A DNA stretch of 16,964 nucleotides, taken from positions 1 through 16,964 of the forward strand of contig UQDV01000043.1 in assembly GCA_900539945.1 (NCBI GenBank), written 5' to 3'. The stretch comes from an uncultured Faecalibacterium sp. Lineage in GTDB: Bacteria; Bacillota; Clostridia; Oscillospirales; Ruminococcaceae. The notes below the pieces were generated by a model. That model did not search any database. It was not told the DNA's origin and saw nothing but the letters and a program-made list of their open reading frames with translations. Shown piece by piece: positions 7,081 to 14,241 of the stretch (the first letter of the stretch is position 1; the number at the start of each line of letters is the position of its first letter). A program made the position numbers and the translations under genes.

Positions 7081-10000
7081 TTATGCTTCTTCGCCCAGCA
7101 GCTGCAGCAGCTCCTCGGGCTTCATGGACAGGATCGCGCCGTCGGCCGAGCCAGTGACGGTGTCCGCCAGCGACTGCTTGGCCTGCTGCAGCTCCACGAT
7201 CTTTTCTTCAATGGTGTCCTGTGCAATGAGCTTATACACCTGCACAGGGTTCTTCTGACCGATGCGGTAGGCGCGGTCGGTGGCCTGATTCTGGGCCGCC
7301 ACGTTCCACCACGGGTCGTAGTGGATGACGATGTCGGCCGCGGTCAGGTTCAGGCCGGTGCCGCCGGCCCGCAGCGAGATCAGGAATACGCTGGCTTCCC
7401 CGGCATTGAAGCGGCGCACCCGCTCGGCACGCACCGGCTTGGGGGTGGAGCCCTGCAGGGTGAAGTGGCTCACCCCGGCCTCGTCCAGCCGCTGGGCCAG
7501 CAGGTCCAGCATGGAGGTGAACTGACTGAACAGCAGGATGCGGTGGCCGCCCTCCACGGCGGCGGTGACCAGCTCCATGCAGGCGTCCAGCTTGGCGCTG
7601 CCGCCGGACCAGTTGTCAGCCACAAGGCGGGGGTCGCAGCAGATCTGCCGCAGCCGCATGAGCACCGCAAACACCGCCATTTTGTCCTCGGGCTTGGCGG
7701 CGCGCAGCTTCTCGCGGGCGTCCACCACGGCGGCAAGGTACAGCTTGCGCTGTTCGGTGTCCAGCTCGATGCGGTGGACATTTTCGGTCTTGGGCGGCAG
7801 CTCCCGCAGCACATCCGCCTTCATGCGGCGCAGGATGAACGGCCCGGTGAGCTGATTCAGCCGCCGCACGGCGTTGGCATCTTCCTCCTGCACGATGGGC
7901 TTTTCAAACCGGGCACAGAAGTTCTTGTACGGCGGCAGATAGCCTGGCATGAGGAAGGAGAAGATGCTCCACAGCTCGCCCAGCCGGTTCTCCACCGGGG
8001 TGCCGGTCAGGGCAAAGCGTACCTGACTGCGGACCTGGCACACGGCCTTGTATTTCTGGGTGGTATGGTTCTTGATGGCCTGCGCTTCGTCCAGGATGCA
8101 GGCATAGAAGGGCTGTTCGGCGTAGCGGTCCTCATCGCGGCGCAGCAGGTCGTAGCTGGTCACCACAAGATCGGCCTCTGCCCACCGGCGGGCCAGCACA
8201 GCGCGGTGGGCGGCGTCGCCGTCCATCGCCACACAGGTGAGCTGCGGGGTGAACTTTTTGCACTCTTCCTCCCAGTTCAGCACCAGTGACGCCGGGCACA
8301 CGATGAGGCTGGGCAGGGGCTGCCCGCCCTCCTTGAGGGCCAGCAGGTAGCTCAGCACCTGCAGGGTCTTACCCAGGCCCATATCGTCGGCCAGGATGCC
8401 GCCCATGCCGTAGCCGTCCAGCGTGCGCAGCCAGCGGTAACCGTCCCGCTGATACTTGCGCAGCACGCTGTGCAGGGACTGGGGCGGGGTATACTCGCTG
8501 TCCTTCACGGCATGGAAGCTGCGGCTGATGCGGCGGAATGCGTCGTCGCGGCTGAAGCGCAGGCCGTTCTGGCCCGAAAGTGCCCAGTCCAGCGTGGGGG
8601 CGCGGTAAAGCGGCAGTTCCGCATGTCCATCTTTGAGCTTTGCGCCGGACAGCTCCAGCGTTTCGTTCAGCTCGTCCAGCCCTTCCAGATTGTCGTCCAG
8701 CCGCAGCAGGCGGCCGTCGCGCAGGCGGTGGTAGCGTTTTTTCTGGTGCAGGGACTGCAGCAGCTCCCGCAGCTCTGCAGTCGGGAACTCGCCGGTGTCC
8801 ACCTCCAGGTCCAGTACGCTGCCGTGCACCGACACGCCCACCGAAATTTTGGGCGGGGCAGCCTGCAGATTGCGGAAGGCGTCGCTCAGGTACACTTCAC
8901 CTTCGTCCATCAGGGCGGGCACGCCCTCTTCCAGCAGGCGGTACAGCGGCTCTTCGTCCGTGACCATGTACTGTCCCGGCTCGGTGGGGTCCGGCTCCAG
9001 CCAAGTGGCCAGCAGCCGGTCGGCCCGGCGCTCGGCGCGGGTGTCCCGCAGCAGGCCCGCCGGGGCCGGGCCGGAGGGGGTGATCCGGTCCTCTCCGTAC
9101 AGGAATTCGGCGTGGGCGGTCACGGTCATACCACGGTCGCGGGGCGCATCCAGATAGAACTGCACCACGGGTTCCAGCGGGATCTGGTTCAGCAGCAGGC
9201 GTTCCGGGTCCACGATGGTCAGCTTGCTGCCCAGCTCCGGCAGCACATAGCTGCAGAATTCGGTGGCGTCGGCACTGGTGAAAAACAGGCTTTTGCCGCA
9301 CAGCGCCTGCAAAGCCGGAAGGATGCGGGCACTGGAAGCCCGCTGCAGCCGCCACAGGGTGTCGGCGCTGTAAAGATAATCATAGTCCAGCCCGTGCACG
9401 GCGTTCAGGGCCGGGAGGGTGTCGATCTGCACACCGCCCCGGCGGCGCTGCACCGTCATGGTGATGACGGGCAGGCCCTCCTGCAGGGCGTAGCCGCCCA
9501 GCGTGCCGGTGGGCGCATACAGCTGCACCAGCGCGTCAAAGATCTCACCGGTCAGCGGCAGGCCGCCTGCCGGGGCATCCGACGCAGCATAGCTGTAGCT
9601 GCGCACCACGTTGGTCTCCATGCTCTGCTTGGCGTTCACCTGCCGACGCAGCAGCTGCAGCAGCTGACGGCTCTCTTCGTCAAAGGCGTCCCAGCGGTGC
9701 ACAAAGGTCAGAAAGCGGCCATAGCCGGCACTGCGGCCGTGCTCCACATCGTCCAGCAGAGCAGGGATGCTCTTGACCACATACTGCCGCCCCCGCTCCC
9801 GGTTGGCGATGCGCAGCCGCAGCCACGGCTGCCCGCCGGACAGCATGGTCAGCTCCGGTTCCAGTTCCACAAAGCCGGTGTCCTGAGGGGGATCTCCGGC
9901 CTCGCCCAGGTCCTGCAGGGCGCTCTGCTGGTAGGTCTCCAGCAGCTTGCGGGCCTCCTGGTCGGTGACGGGGGCGTCGCCCCGCCACTTGCGGCCGAAC

Positions 10001-10404
10001 AGCATTTCCAGCCCGGAAGCATAGCTGTCCTTCCGGGAAGCGGCGGGGTTCAGCCCATCGGTGCCCCGCACCACGCCCGGGATGGATTCCGGGGCGGCCG
10101 GTGCTTTGGGGGCGGGGTGCTTGGCCGCATCCTCCAGCAGCAGCGCGCCGATGTGCTTGCAGTAGGTGCCGTCGCCGTTCTGGTTGTAGGGGCAGTCGCA
10201 GGAGGCACTGACAAAGCTGCCGTTCTCCCGCAGCCAGACCTGTGTATAAAAACAGTCGGCTCCATTGCCCTGCACCAGCGCCGAGACATGGCGTACGCCA
10301 TCCTCGTTGGTGGTGCAGCTGCTCTGCAGGATGCGGCGGCGGTATTTCTGGGCACGCTCAAATACCATTTCGCCCAGCAGTGTGCGGATCTCGTCTGCGT
10401 CCAT
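7081..10404 (-). CDS. SWIM zinc-finger SNF2-family helicase/ATPase
   Basis: A 1107-residue protein. The N-terminus carries a SWIM zinc finger (Cys69-x-Cys71, Cys82-x-His84), followed by a long region of about 550 residues resembling the SNF2-associated region of bacterial SNF2 proteins. The helicase core follows: DDMGLGKT (motif I, near 673-680), DEAQ (motif II, near 772-775), LTGTPVENR (motif III), then the second RecA domain with LLFSQFTSMLD, RAGGTGLNL and the Q-x-x-x-R-x-x-R-I-G-Q motif VI near 1039-1050. All catalytic motifs are intact. The family translocates on double-stranded DNA and displaces bound proteins such as RNA polymerase; the SWIM finger likely binds DNA or protein. The ATG follows GGGGAGGG and the promoter at 10453-10481. 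It is first in the operon with the M19 and serine hydrolase genes. Confidence 0.95.
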   Translation of the reverse strand: MDADEIRTLLGEMVFERAQKYRRRILQSSCTTNEDGVRHVSALVQGNGADCFYTQVWLRENGSFVSASCDCPYNQNGDGTYCKHIGALLLEDAAKHPAPKAPAAPESIPGVVRGTDGLNPAASRKDSYASGLEMLFGRKWRGDAPVTDQEARKLLETYQQSALQDLGEAGDPPQDTGFVELEPELTMLSGGQPWLRLRIANRERGRQYVVKSIPALLDDVEHGRSAGYGRFLTFVHRWDAFDEESRQLLQLLRRQVNAKQSMETNVVRSYSYAASDAPAGGLPLTGEIFDALVQLYAPTGTLGGYALQEGLPVITMTVQRRRGGVQIDTLPALNAVHGLDYDYLYSADTLWRLQRASSARILPALQALCGKSLFFTSADATEFCSYVLPELGSKLTIVDPERLLLNQIPLEPVVQFYLDAPRDRGMTVTAHAEFLYGEDRITPSGPAPAGLLRDTRAERRADRLLATWLEPDPTEPGQYMVTDEEPLYRLLEEGVPALMDEGEVYLSDAFRNLQAAPPKISVGVSVHGSVLDLEVDTGEFPTAELRELLQSLHQKKRYHRLRDGRLLRLDDNLEGLDELNETLELSGAKLKDGHAELPLYRAPTLDWALSGQNGLRFSRDDAFRRISRSFHAVKDSEYTPPQSLHSVLRKYQRDGYRWLRTLDGYGMGGILADDMGLGKTLQVLSYLLALKEGGQPLPSLIVCPASLVLNWEEECKKFTPQLTCVAMDGDAAHRAVLARRWAEADLVVTSYDLLRRDEDRYAEQPFYACILDEAQAIKNHTTQKYKAVCQVRSQVRFALTGTPVENRLGELWSIFSFLMPGYLPPYKNFCARFEKPIVQEEDANAVRRLNQLTGPFILRRMKADVLRELPPKTENVHRIELDTEQRKLYLAAVVDAREKLRAAKPEDKMAVFAVLMRLRQICCDPRLVADNWSGGSAKLDACMELVTAAVEGGHRILLFSQFTSMLDLLAQRLDEAGVSHFTLQGSTPKPVRAERVRRFNAGEASVFLISLRAGGTGLNLTAADIVIHYDPWWNVAAQNQATDRAYRIGQKNPVQVYKLIAQDTIEEKIVELQQAKQSLADTVTGSADGAILSMKPEELLQLLGEEA

Positions 10405-10452
10405 GGTCGTTTTCCCTCCCCGGTCGATTCGTAAAACGGTTCTTATCTTCTA

Positions 10453-10481
10453 AGGATACCGCACCCGGTGCCCGGATGCAA
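10453..10481 (-). promoter_or_regulatory. Promoter for the SNF2/M19/serine hydrolase operon
   Basis: On the minus strand TTGCAT (10481-10476) and TATCCT (10458-10453) stand 17 bases apart. The same two hexamers at the same spacing precede the DtxR-family gene at 12681-12709. Transcription would start near 10446, about 40 bases before the ATG. Confidence 0.6.
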
Positions 10482-10493
10482 GAGGTCAGGAAC

Positions 10494-10539
10494 GAAAAAA
10501 GCTCCACATCCTGCCGGTCAGGCAGTACATGGAGCTTTC
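10494..10539 (-). terminator. Intrinsic terminator after the OadB/small-subunit operon
   Basis: Read on the minus strand, AAAGCTCCA and TGGAGCTTT pair, with an inner CTGCC/GGCAG stem, and six T's follow. It lies about 30 bases past the stop of the 42-residue gene. Confidence 0.85.
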
Positions 10540-10570
10540 GGTCCGAAGGATCGTTTCCTTTCCGGAACCA

Positions 10571-10699
10571 TTATTTCAGGCGGGTCAATCTGTTCAGGAG
10601 CATCACCGCAAGCACAATGATGCCAATGACCAGAATGATCCCAACCATTCCAATGATCATAATCGGAAGCGTGGTCATCCACGAAGAAAGATAAATCAT
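10571..10699 (-). CDS. Small membrane subunit, OadG-related, of the Na+ decarboxylase (42 aa)
   Basis: A 42-residue protein with one strong transmembrane segment (about residues 10-35, rich in Ile, Val, Leu, Met and Gly) and a basic C-terminal tail, NRLTRLK, which suggests N-out/C-in topology. The ATG lies seven bases after GGAGG, which overlaps the oadB stop (TGAAGGAGG); a GTG immediately before it could also start translation. Only 13 bases separate it from oadB, and the terminator follows. Gamma-type subunits of Na+-translocating decarboxylases are small single-span membrane proteins encoded beside the beta subunit, so a shortened gamma-like or OadG-related subunit is the best reading. It has no acidic/histidine metal-binding tail like classical OadG. 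The function is inferred from size, topology and position. Confidence 0.75.
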   Translation of the reverse strand: MIYLSSWMTTLPIMIIGMVGIILVIGIIVLAVMLLNRLTRLK

Positions 10700-10712
10700 C
10701 ACGGCACCTCCT

Positions 10713-11843
10713 TCAGGCCATCAGGGTCAGGATCAGTCCACCCGCGATCACGGAGGCGATCTGACCCGAAACATTGACGCTGATGGAATACATCAGCAGA
10801 AAATTCTGGTTGTCTTCTTCCAGTCCCATCTTATTGACTACTCGGCCGCTCATGGGAAATGCGGAGATCCCCGCAGCACCGATCATGGGATTCAGTTTCC
10901 TTCCCTCTGGCAGGAACAGATTGATCAGCTTTGCAAACAGCACTCCGCCGGCCGTGTCAAAAACAAAAGCCACCAGACCCAACGCAAGGATCAGCAGGGT
11001 GTCCGGCCGGACAAACTGATCTGCCGTCATCTGCCCGGCCACTGTAAGGCCCAGCACAAGAGTGATCAGATTTGCCAGCACATTCTGTGCCGTTTCGCTC
11101 AGCGTATTCAGCACACCGCACTCCCGCAGCAGGTTGCCGAACATCAGGAAACCTACCAGTGCCACACTGGCAGGTGCGACCATGCCCGCAATGACCGTGA
11201 CCACGACCGGGAACAGGATCCGGGTCAGGCGGCTGACACTGCCCTTTTCATAGGGCATTCGGATACTGCGTTCCTTCCGGGTAGTCAGCAGACGGATCAC
11301 GGGCGGCTGAACAATGGGGACCATCGCCATATAGCTGTAGGCAGCTACCATGATCGCGCCCAGATAGCGGGAGCCAAGCGTGTTGGCCACAAAGATGGCT
11401 GTGGGACCATCTGCTGCACCGATGACTGCAATCGAAGCAGCATCCTTCAGGTCGAAGAAGAAACCTGCCAGGAACAGCGTAAAAAAAATGCCGAACTGAG
11501 CCGCTGCTCCAAAAAGCATCAGCCACGGTTTTTCCAGCAGCGGCCCGAAGTCGATCATGGCACCAATGCCGATGAAGAGCAACAGCGGAAACAGCTCGTT
11601 GGACATTCCCGCTTCAAACAGAGCCGAGATGGGGCCTTCCGTATCGCCCTGTGTGATTGCACCGGAAAGCGGCAGGTTCACCAGTACTGCGCCAAAGCCC
11701 ATGGGCAGAAGCAGGCTCGGTTCCATCTTCTTTGCGATTGCAAGGTAGATGAGCAGCGCACCGATCCCCCACATCACGACCATCTGCCAGGTCAGATTTC
11801 CAAAATTGGAAAAGAAACTGTCGAATGCATTCCAGAAATTCAT
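10713..11843 (-). CDS. oadB: Na+-translocating decarboxylase beta subunit (OadB/MmdB/GcdB family)
   Basis: A 376-residue polytopic membrane protein of the family that couples decarboxylation of a carboxybiotin carrier to Na+ export. It shows the family's conserved GAADGPTAIF segment with Asp145, the GNLLRECGVLNTLSETAQN segment, and a C-terminal segment with Asn357 and Ser359 in NVSGQ. Length is normal for the family. The ATG at 11843 lies 12 bases after GGAGG; an out-of-frame ATG stands only two bases after it. No alpha (carboxyltransferase) or biotin carrier gene is in the window, so whether the substrate is oxaloacetate, methylmalonyl-CoA or glutaconyl-CoA cannot be told; the symbol names the family. 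It is co-transcribed with the 42-residue gene behind a structured leader. Confidence 0.92.
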   Translation of the reverse strand: MNFWNAFDSFFSNFGNLTWQMVVMWGIGALLIYLAIAKKMEPSLLLPMGFGAVLVNLPLSGAITQGDTEGPISALFEAGMSNELFPLLLFIGIGAMIDFGPLLEKPWLMLFGAAAQFGIFFTLFLAGFFFDLKDAASIAVIGAADGPTAIFVANTLGSRYLGAIMVAAYSYMAMVPIVQPPVIRLLTTRKERSIRMPYEKGSVSRLTRILFPVVVTVIAGMVAPASVALVGFLMFGNLLRECGVLNTLSETAQNVLANLITLVLGLTVAGQMTADQFVRPDTLLILALGLVAFVFDTAGGVLFAKLINLFLPEGRKLNPMIGAAGISAFPMSGRVVNKMGLEEDNQNFLLMYSISVNVSGQIASVIAGGLILTLMA

Positions 11844-11884
11844 GTTCGTTCATTGCCTCCTTACGATCCTGTCGCTGCGGCAAG

Positions 11885-11929
11885 AAAAAAAGACCCCTGC
11901 CACAGCACCATGTCTGTGACAAAAGTCTC
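11885..11929 (-). terminator. Leader terminator overlapping the riboswitch P1 stem
   Basis: On the minus strand GUCACAG (11920-11914) pairs with CUGUGGC (11905-11899), flanked by AGAC/GUCU, followed by seven U's (11891-11885). It lies about 40 bases before the oadB start. Its 5' arm shares bases with the 3' strand of the aptamer P1 helix, so the two folds exclude each other. Confidence 0.7.
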
Positions 11930-12029
11930 AAGCGAACACATAGCATCGGGTATTTCTACCGTGTTGACGCTGCCATGCAGCAGCCTGCAGGGTCCCGGAC
12001 CCGACGACTGCCCTTTACTCCCTTTTATC
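11918..12029 (-). ncRNA. Candidate cation riboswitch, yybP-ykoY (Mn2+) like, upstream of oadB
   Basis: The transcribed leader closes with GAUAAAAG (5') pairing CUUUUGUC (3'), an 8-bp P1 with one G-U pair. Right after the 5' strand comes GGGAGUA, and before the 3' strand comes GCUUGAGAC; in between are GUCAACA, a small GGUA-GAAA-UACC hairpin, and stems GGGUC/GACCC and GCUGC/GCAGC. The GGAGUA, GUCAACA and GAGAC pieces in this order match what I know of the yybP-ykoY Mn2+ riboswitch core. P1 overlaps the terminator at 11885-11929, so ligand binding should permit transcription. Assignment is by eye; another cation class, or a protein-controlled leader, remains possible. Confidence 0.55.
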
Positions 12030-12035
12030 GTAGCG

Positions 12036-12064
12036 AGTATAGCAGAAGTTCCCGGCCCCGTAAA
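12036..12064 (-). promoter_or_regulatory. Promoter of the oadB leader
   Basis: Minus-strand TTTACG (12064-12059) and TATACT (12041-12036), 17 bases apart, would start transcription near 12029, exactly where the P1 helix of the candidate riboswitch begins. The -10 box is good, the -35 box moderate. Positions 12065-12139 hold nothing further recognisable. Confidence 0.6.
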
Positions 12065-12139
12065 TCGTTTTTCCGGATTCTTTTCCGCATCTTTTCCAGT
12101 ATTCTCAGGACATCTGCGCCGCATCAGAGCTTTCTGCGC

Positions 12140-12177
12140 AAAACAAAGCCCATCGTCTTTTCCACAAAGACGATGGG
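12140..12177 (-). terminator. Terminator after the DtxR-family gene
   Basis: CCCATCGTCTTT (12149-12160) and AAAGACGATGGG (12166-12177) form a perfect 12-bp stem with a 5-base loop. On the minus strand an interrupted T run (CTTTGTTTTG) follows. It isolates the regulator from the oadB promoter. Confidence 0.75.
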
Positions 12178-12208
12178 AGCATTCCAGTGTTCCGTTCCGG
12201 GGTGTCGC

Positions 12209-12598
12209 TTACTCATCCTCCTGAGCTGCCGCATCCGTGCGCAGGGCACTTTCGCGGATCTTTTCCAGCGTTTGCTCGCTGAGGATGTGCTCTGCCTTGC
12301 AGGCATCCTCAGCGGCAGTCTTTTCGTCCACGCCCAGCTGCATGAAGAAGTGGGTGAGCAGACGATGGCGGCTGTAGATGCGTTCTGCGATCTCACGGCC
12401 CGGCTCCAACAGGGTCAGGTTGCCTTCGCCGTCCACCGCGATATAGCCGTTTTCCCGCAGCTTTTTCATGGCGATGCTCACGCTCGCCTTGGTAAAGCCC
12501 AGCTCATTGACCACGTCAATGGAGCGCACCTTGCCCATGCGCTGGGTCAGCATCAGGATCGTTTCAAGATAATCTTCTGCGGATTGGTGGATCTGCAT
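12209..12598 (-). CDS. DtxR/MntR-family metal-dependent transcriptional repressor
   Basis: A 129-residue protein with an N-terminal winged helix-turn-helix (residues about 5-65, recognition helix near TKASVSIAMKKL) and the metal-binding dimerisation domain, without the C-terminal SH3-like domain of long DtxR proteins. Metal ligands are visible: Asp9, Glu12, His78, Cys100, Glu103 and His104. Cys at position 100 (EDACKAEH) resembles iron-sensing DtxR/IdeR, where MntR has Glu, so iron is as likely as manganese. The start is ATG 12598, ten bases after GGAGG; the frame continues upstream for 20 codons but lacks a comparable ribosome site. It has its own promoter (12681-12709) and terminator. Targets are unknown; adjacent oadB is only a candidate. 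Confidence 0.92.
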   Translation of the reverse strand: MQIHQSAEDYLETILMLTQRMGKVRSIDVVNELGFTKASVSIAMKKLRENGYIAVDGEGNLTLLEPGREIAERIYSRHRLLTHFFMQLGVDEKTAAEDACKAEHILSEQTLEKIRESALRTDAAAQEDE

Positions 12599-12680
12599 GG
12601 TTTGTTTGCCTCCTGCCTTGCCCCGCCCCACGGCGGGAAGTTCTCTGCCGGGATGCAAAGCACCACGGTTTGTATGTTAC

Positions 12681-12709
12681 AGGATATCACACTTTTGCCG
12701 TTGATGCAA
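12681..12709 (-). promoter_or_regulatory. Promoter of the DtxR-family gene
   Basis: Minus-strand TTGCAT (12709-12704) and TATCCT (12686-12681) with a 17-base spacer, identical in both hexamers and spacing to the SNF2 operon promoter at 10453-10481. Confidence 0.6.
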
Positions 12710-12723
12710 GCAATTCGCAGGAA

Positions 12724-12739
12724 GTTTGTAAAAACAAAC
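12724..12739. promoter_or_regulatory. Perfect palindrome upstream of the DtxR-family promoter
   Basis: GTTTGT-AAAA-ACAAAC is a perfect inverted repeat, 14 bases upstream of the -35 box. It is a candidate operator, for example for autoregulation, or a small hairpin in the 3' region of the fumarase transcript. It is shorter than the classical DtxR box, so the binder is not known. Confidence 0.4.
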
Positions 12740-12750
12740 CAACTTTCTTC

Positions 12751-12799
12751 TGCACAAAACAGCGGGTTTGCCAATTCCAGGCCGGTTTTGTTTTGTGCA
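12751..12799. repeat. Long-spaced inverted repeat downstream of the fumarase operon
   Basis: TGCACAAAACA (12751-12761) and TGTTTTGTGCA (12789-12799) are perfect 11-bp inverted arms 27 bases apart, directly after the fumarase beta stop. On the minus strand there is no immediate T run, though TTTGTTTTTAC comes about 15 bases later. It probably forms the 3'-end hairpin of the operon transcript, or is a regulator site. Confidence 0.55.
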
Positions 12800-12816
12800 A
12801 AGGGGACAAAACCCCG

Positions 12817-13374
12817 TTAGTTTTCGCTTTCCAGATACGCCGCCGGGCCGGACTGGTACAGATCGCCGCCGTGGGCGTCCAGGATCACGGTCAGGGGCAT
12901 ATCCCGCACGGTCAGGCGGCGCACCGCCTCACAGCCCAGGTCCGGCCAGGCGATGACCTCCAGCGTCTCGACACTTTTTGCCATCAGGGCACCGGCACCG
13001 CCGAGAGCCGCCAGATACACGGCCCCGTTGCGCACCACGGCTTCCTTGACGGCGGCGTCCCGCTTGCCTTTGCCGATCATGATCTTGTTGCCCAGATCCA
13101 GCAGGCGGGGGCTCATGGCGTCCATGCGGCCGCTGGTGGTGGGCCCGGCCGAGCCGATCACCTCACCCGGACGCTCCGGGGTGGGGCCGACGTAGTAAAT
13201 GGCGCTGCCGGTCAGATCAAAAGGCAGCGCTTCGCCCTTGTCCAGCGCCTCGATCATCCGCTTGTGGGCCTGATCGCGGGCGGTGTACACCACACCGGAC
13301 AGCAGCACGGTGTCGCCCGCCTTCAGCGGGGCAAGGTCCTGCGCGGTGCAGGGAGTGGTCAGTCTGTATTCCAT
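12817..13374 (-). CDS. Class I (Fe-S) fumarate hydratase beta subunit
   Basis: A 185-residue protein of the Fe-S hydro-lyase, tartrate/fumarate family, beta subunit (C-terminal domain of class I fumarases). Family motifs are present: YYVGPTPERPGEVIGSAGPT, continuing to TTSGRMD by residue 85, IGKGKRD (100-106) and the C-terminal LTVILDAHGGDLY. It completes the active site formed with the alpha subunit and catalyses reversible hydration of fumarate to L-malate. It starts 12 bases after the alpha subunit stop, with AAGGAGGGAG as ribosome site. L-tartrate dehydratase is the alternative substrate class; malic enzyme in the same operon favours fumarate/malate. Confidence 0.93.
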   Translation of the reverse strand: MEYRLTTPCTAQDLAPLKAGDTVLLSGVVYTARDQAHKRMIEALDKGEALPFDLTGSAIYYVGPTPERPGEVIGSAGPTTSGRMDAMSPRLLDLGNKIMIGKGKRDAAVKEAVVRNGAVYLAALGGAGALMAKSVETLEVIAWPDLGCEAVRRLTVRDMPLTVILDAHGGDLYQSGPAAYLESEN

Positions 13375-13386
13375 GCTTCTCCCTCC

Positions 13387-14226
13387 TTACAGTTCCGCGC
13401 TGGCGCGGCGGGTGACGTGGCAGGAAACGTTCACGGCCACCGGCAGGCCCGCCACATGGGTGGGCATCTGCTCGATGGCAAGGCCCAGGCAGGTGGTCCG
13501 GCCGCCAAAGCCCTGGGGCCCGATGCCCAAGCCGTTGATGGCGGTGAGCAGTTCCTGTTCCAGCTGTGCGTAGTAGGGGTCGGGGTTGGGTACATCCAGC
13601 GGGCGCAGCAGGGCCTTTTTGGCCAGATACGCCACCTTATCAAAGCTGCCGCCCACGCCGATGCCCAGCACGACGGGCGGGCAGGGGTTGGAACCGGCCA
13701 GCTTCACGGTCTCCACCACGAACTTCTTGAAGCCCTCTACGCCGTCGGCGGGTTTGAGCATCTGGATGCGGCTCATGTTCTCGCTGCCAAAGCCCTTGGG
13801 GGCCACCGTGATGCGGCAGCCCTCGCCGTCCACCAGATGCACCGTGATGGCGGCGGGGGTGTTGTCGCCGGTGTTGCCCCGGCGCAGCGGGTCGGTCACG
13901 ATGCTCTTGCGCAGATAGCCGTCGGTGTAGCCACGGCGCACGCCCTCATGGATGGCGGTTTCAAAGCTGCCGTCAATGTGCACATCGGTGCCCAGCTCCA
14001 CGAACACGCAGGCCATGCCGGTATCCTGACAGATGGGCAGGTCCTTCTCTTTGGCGGCGCTCAGGTTCGACCACAGCAGGTCGAGGGTGTTCTTGGCCAG
14101 CGGCCAAGGCTCTTCCTGCCGGGCCTTGTCCAGTGCGGCCTGCACATCCTGCGGCAGGCGGGTGTTGGCCTCGATGCACAGCCGTGCAACGGTATCTGTG
14201 ATCTCCTGTGCAGAAATCGTTCTCAT
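13387..14226 (-). CDS. Class I (Fe-S) fumarate hydratase alpha subunit
   Basis: A 279-residue alpha subunit of the two-subunit, oxygen-sensitive [4Fe-4S] hydro-lyase. Three cysteines fit the cluster ligands: Cys66 (LPICQDTG), Cys182 (SNPCPPVVLGIG) and Cys246 (GGRTTCLGLA). The segment RRGNTGDNTPA, typical of the family, lies near residue 115-125. Length is normal. The ATG at 14226 follows GGAGG by eight bases and lies 15 bases after the malic enzyme stop, so the order malic enzyme, alpha, beta is one operon. An oxygen-labile cluster enzyme fits a strict anaerobe. Tartrate dehydratase cannot be excluded by sequence alone. Confidence 0.94.
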   Translation of the reverse strand: MRTISAQEITDTVARLCIEANTRLPQDVQAALDKARQEEPWPLAKNTLDLLWSNLSAAKEKDLPICQDTGMACVFVELGTDVHIDGSFETAIHEGVRRGYTDGYLRKSIVTDPLRRGNTGDNTPAAITVHLVDGEGCRITVAPKGFGSENMSRIQMLKPADGVEGFKKFVVETVKLAGSNPCPPVVLGIGVGGSFDKVAYLAKKALLRPLDVPNPDPYYAQLEQELLTAINGLGIGPQGFGGRTTCLGLAIEQMPTHVAGLPVAVNVSCHVTRRASAEL

Positions 14227-14241
14227 GGGCAGTTCCTCCGG

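Noticed and set aside
12817..12840. Short GGGG/CCCC stem at the fumarase beta end as its terminator
   Set aside because: Only four base pairs with a short T run; the 11-bp inverted repeat further on is the stronger structure, though it also lacks an immediate T run.
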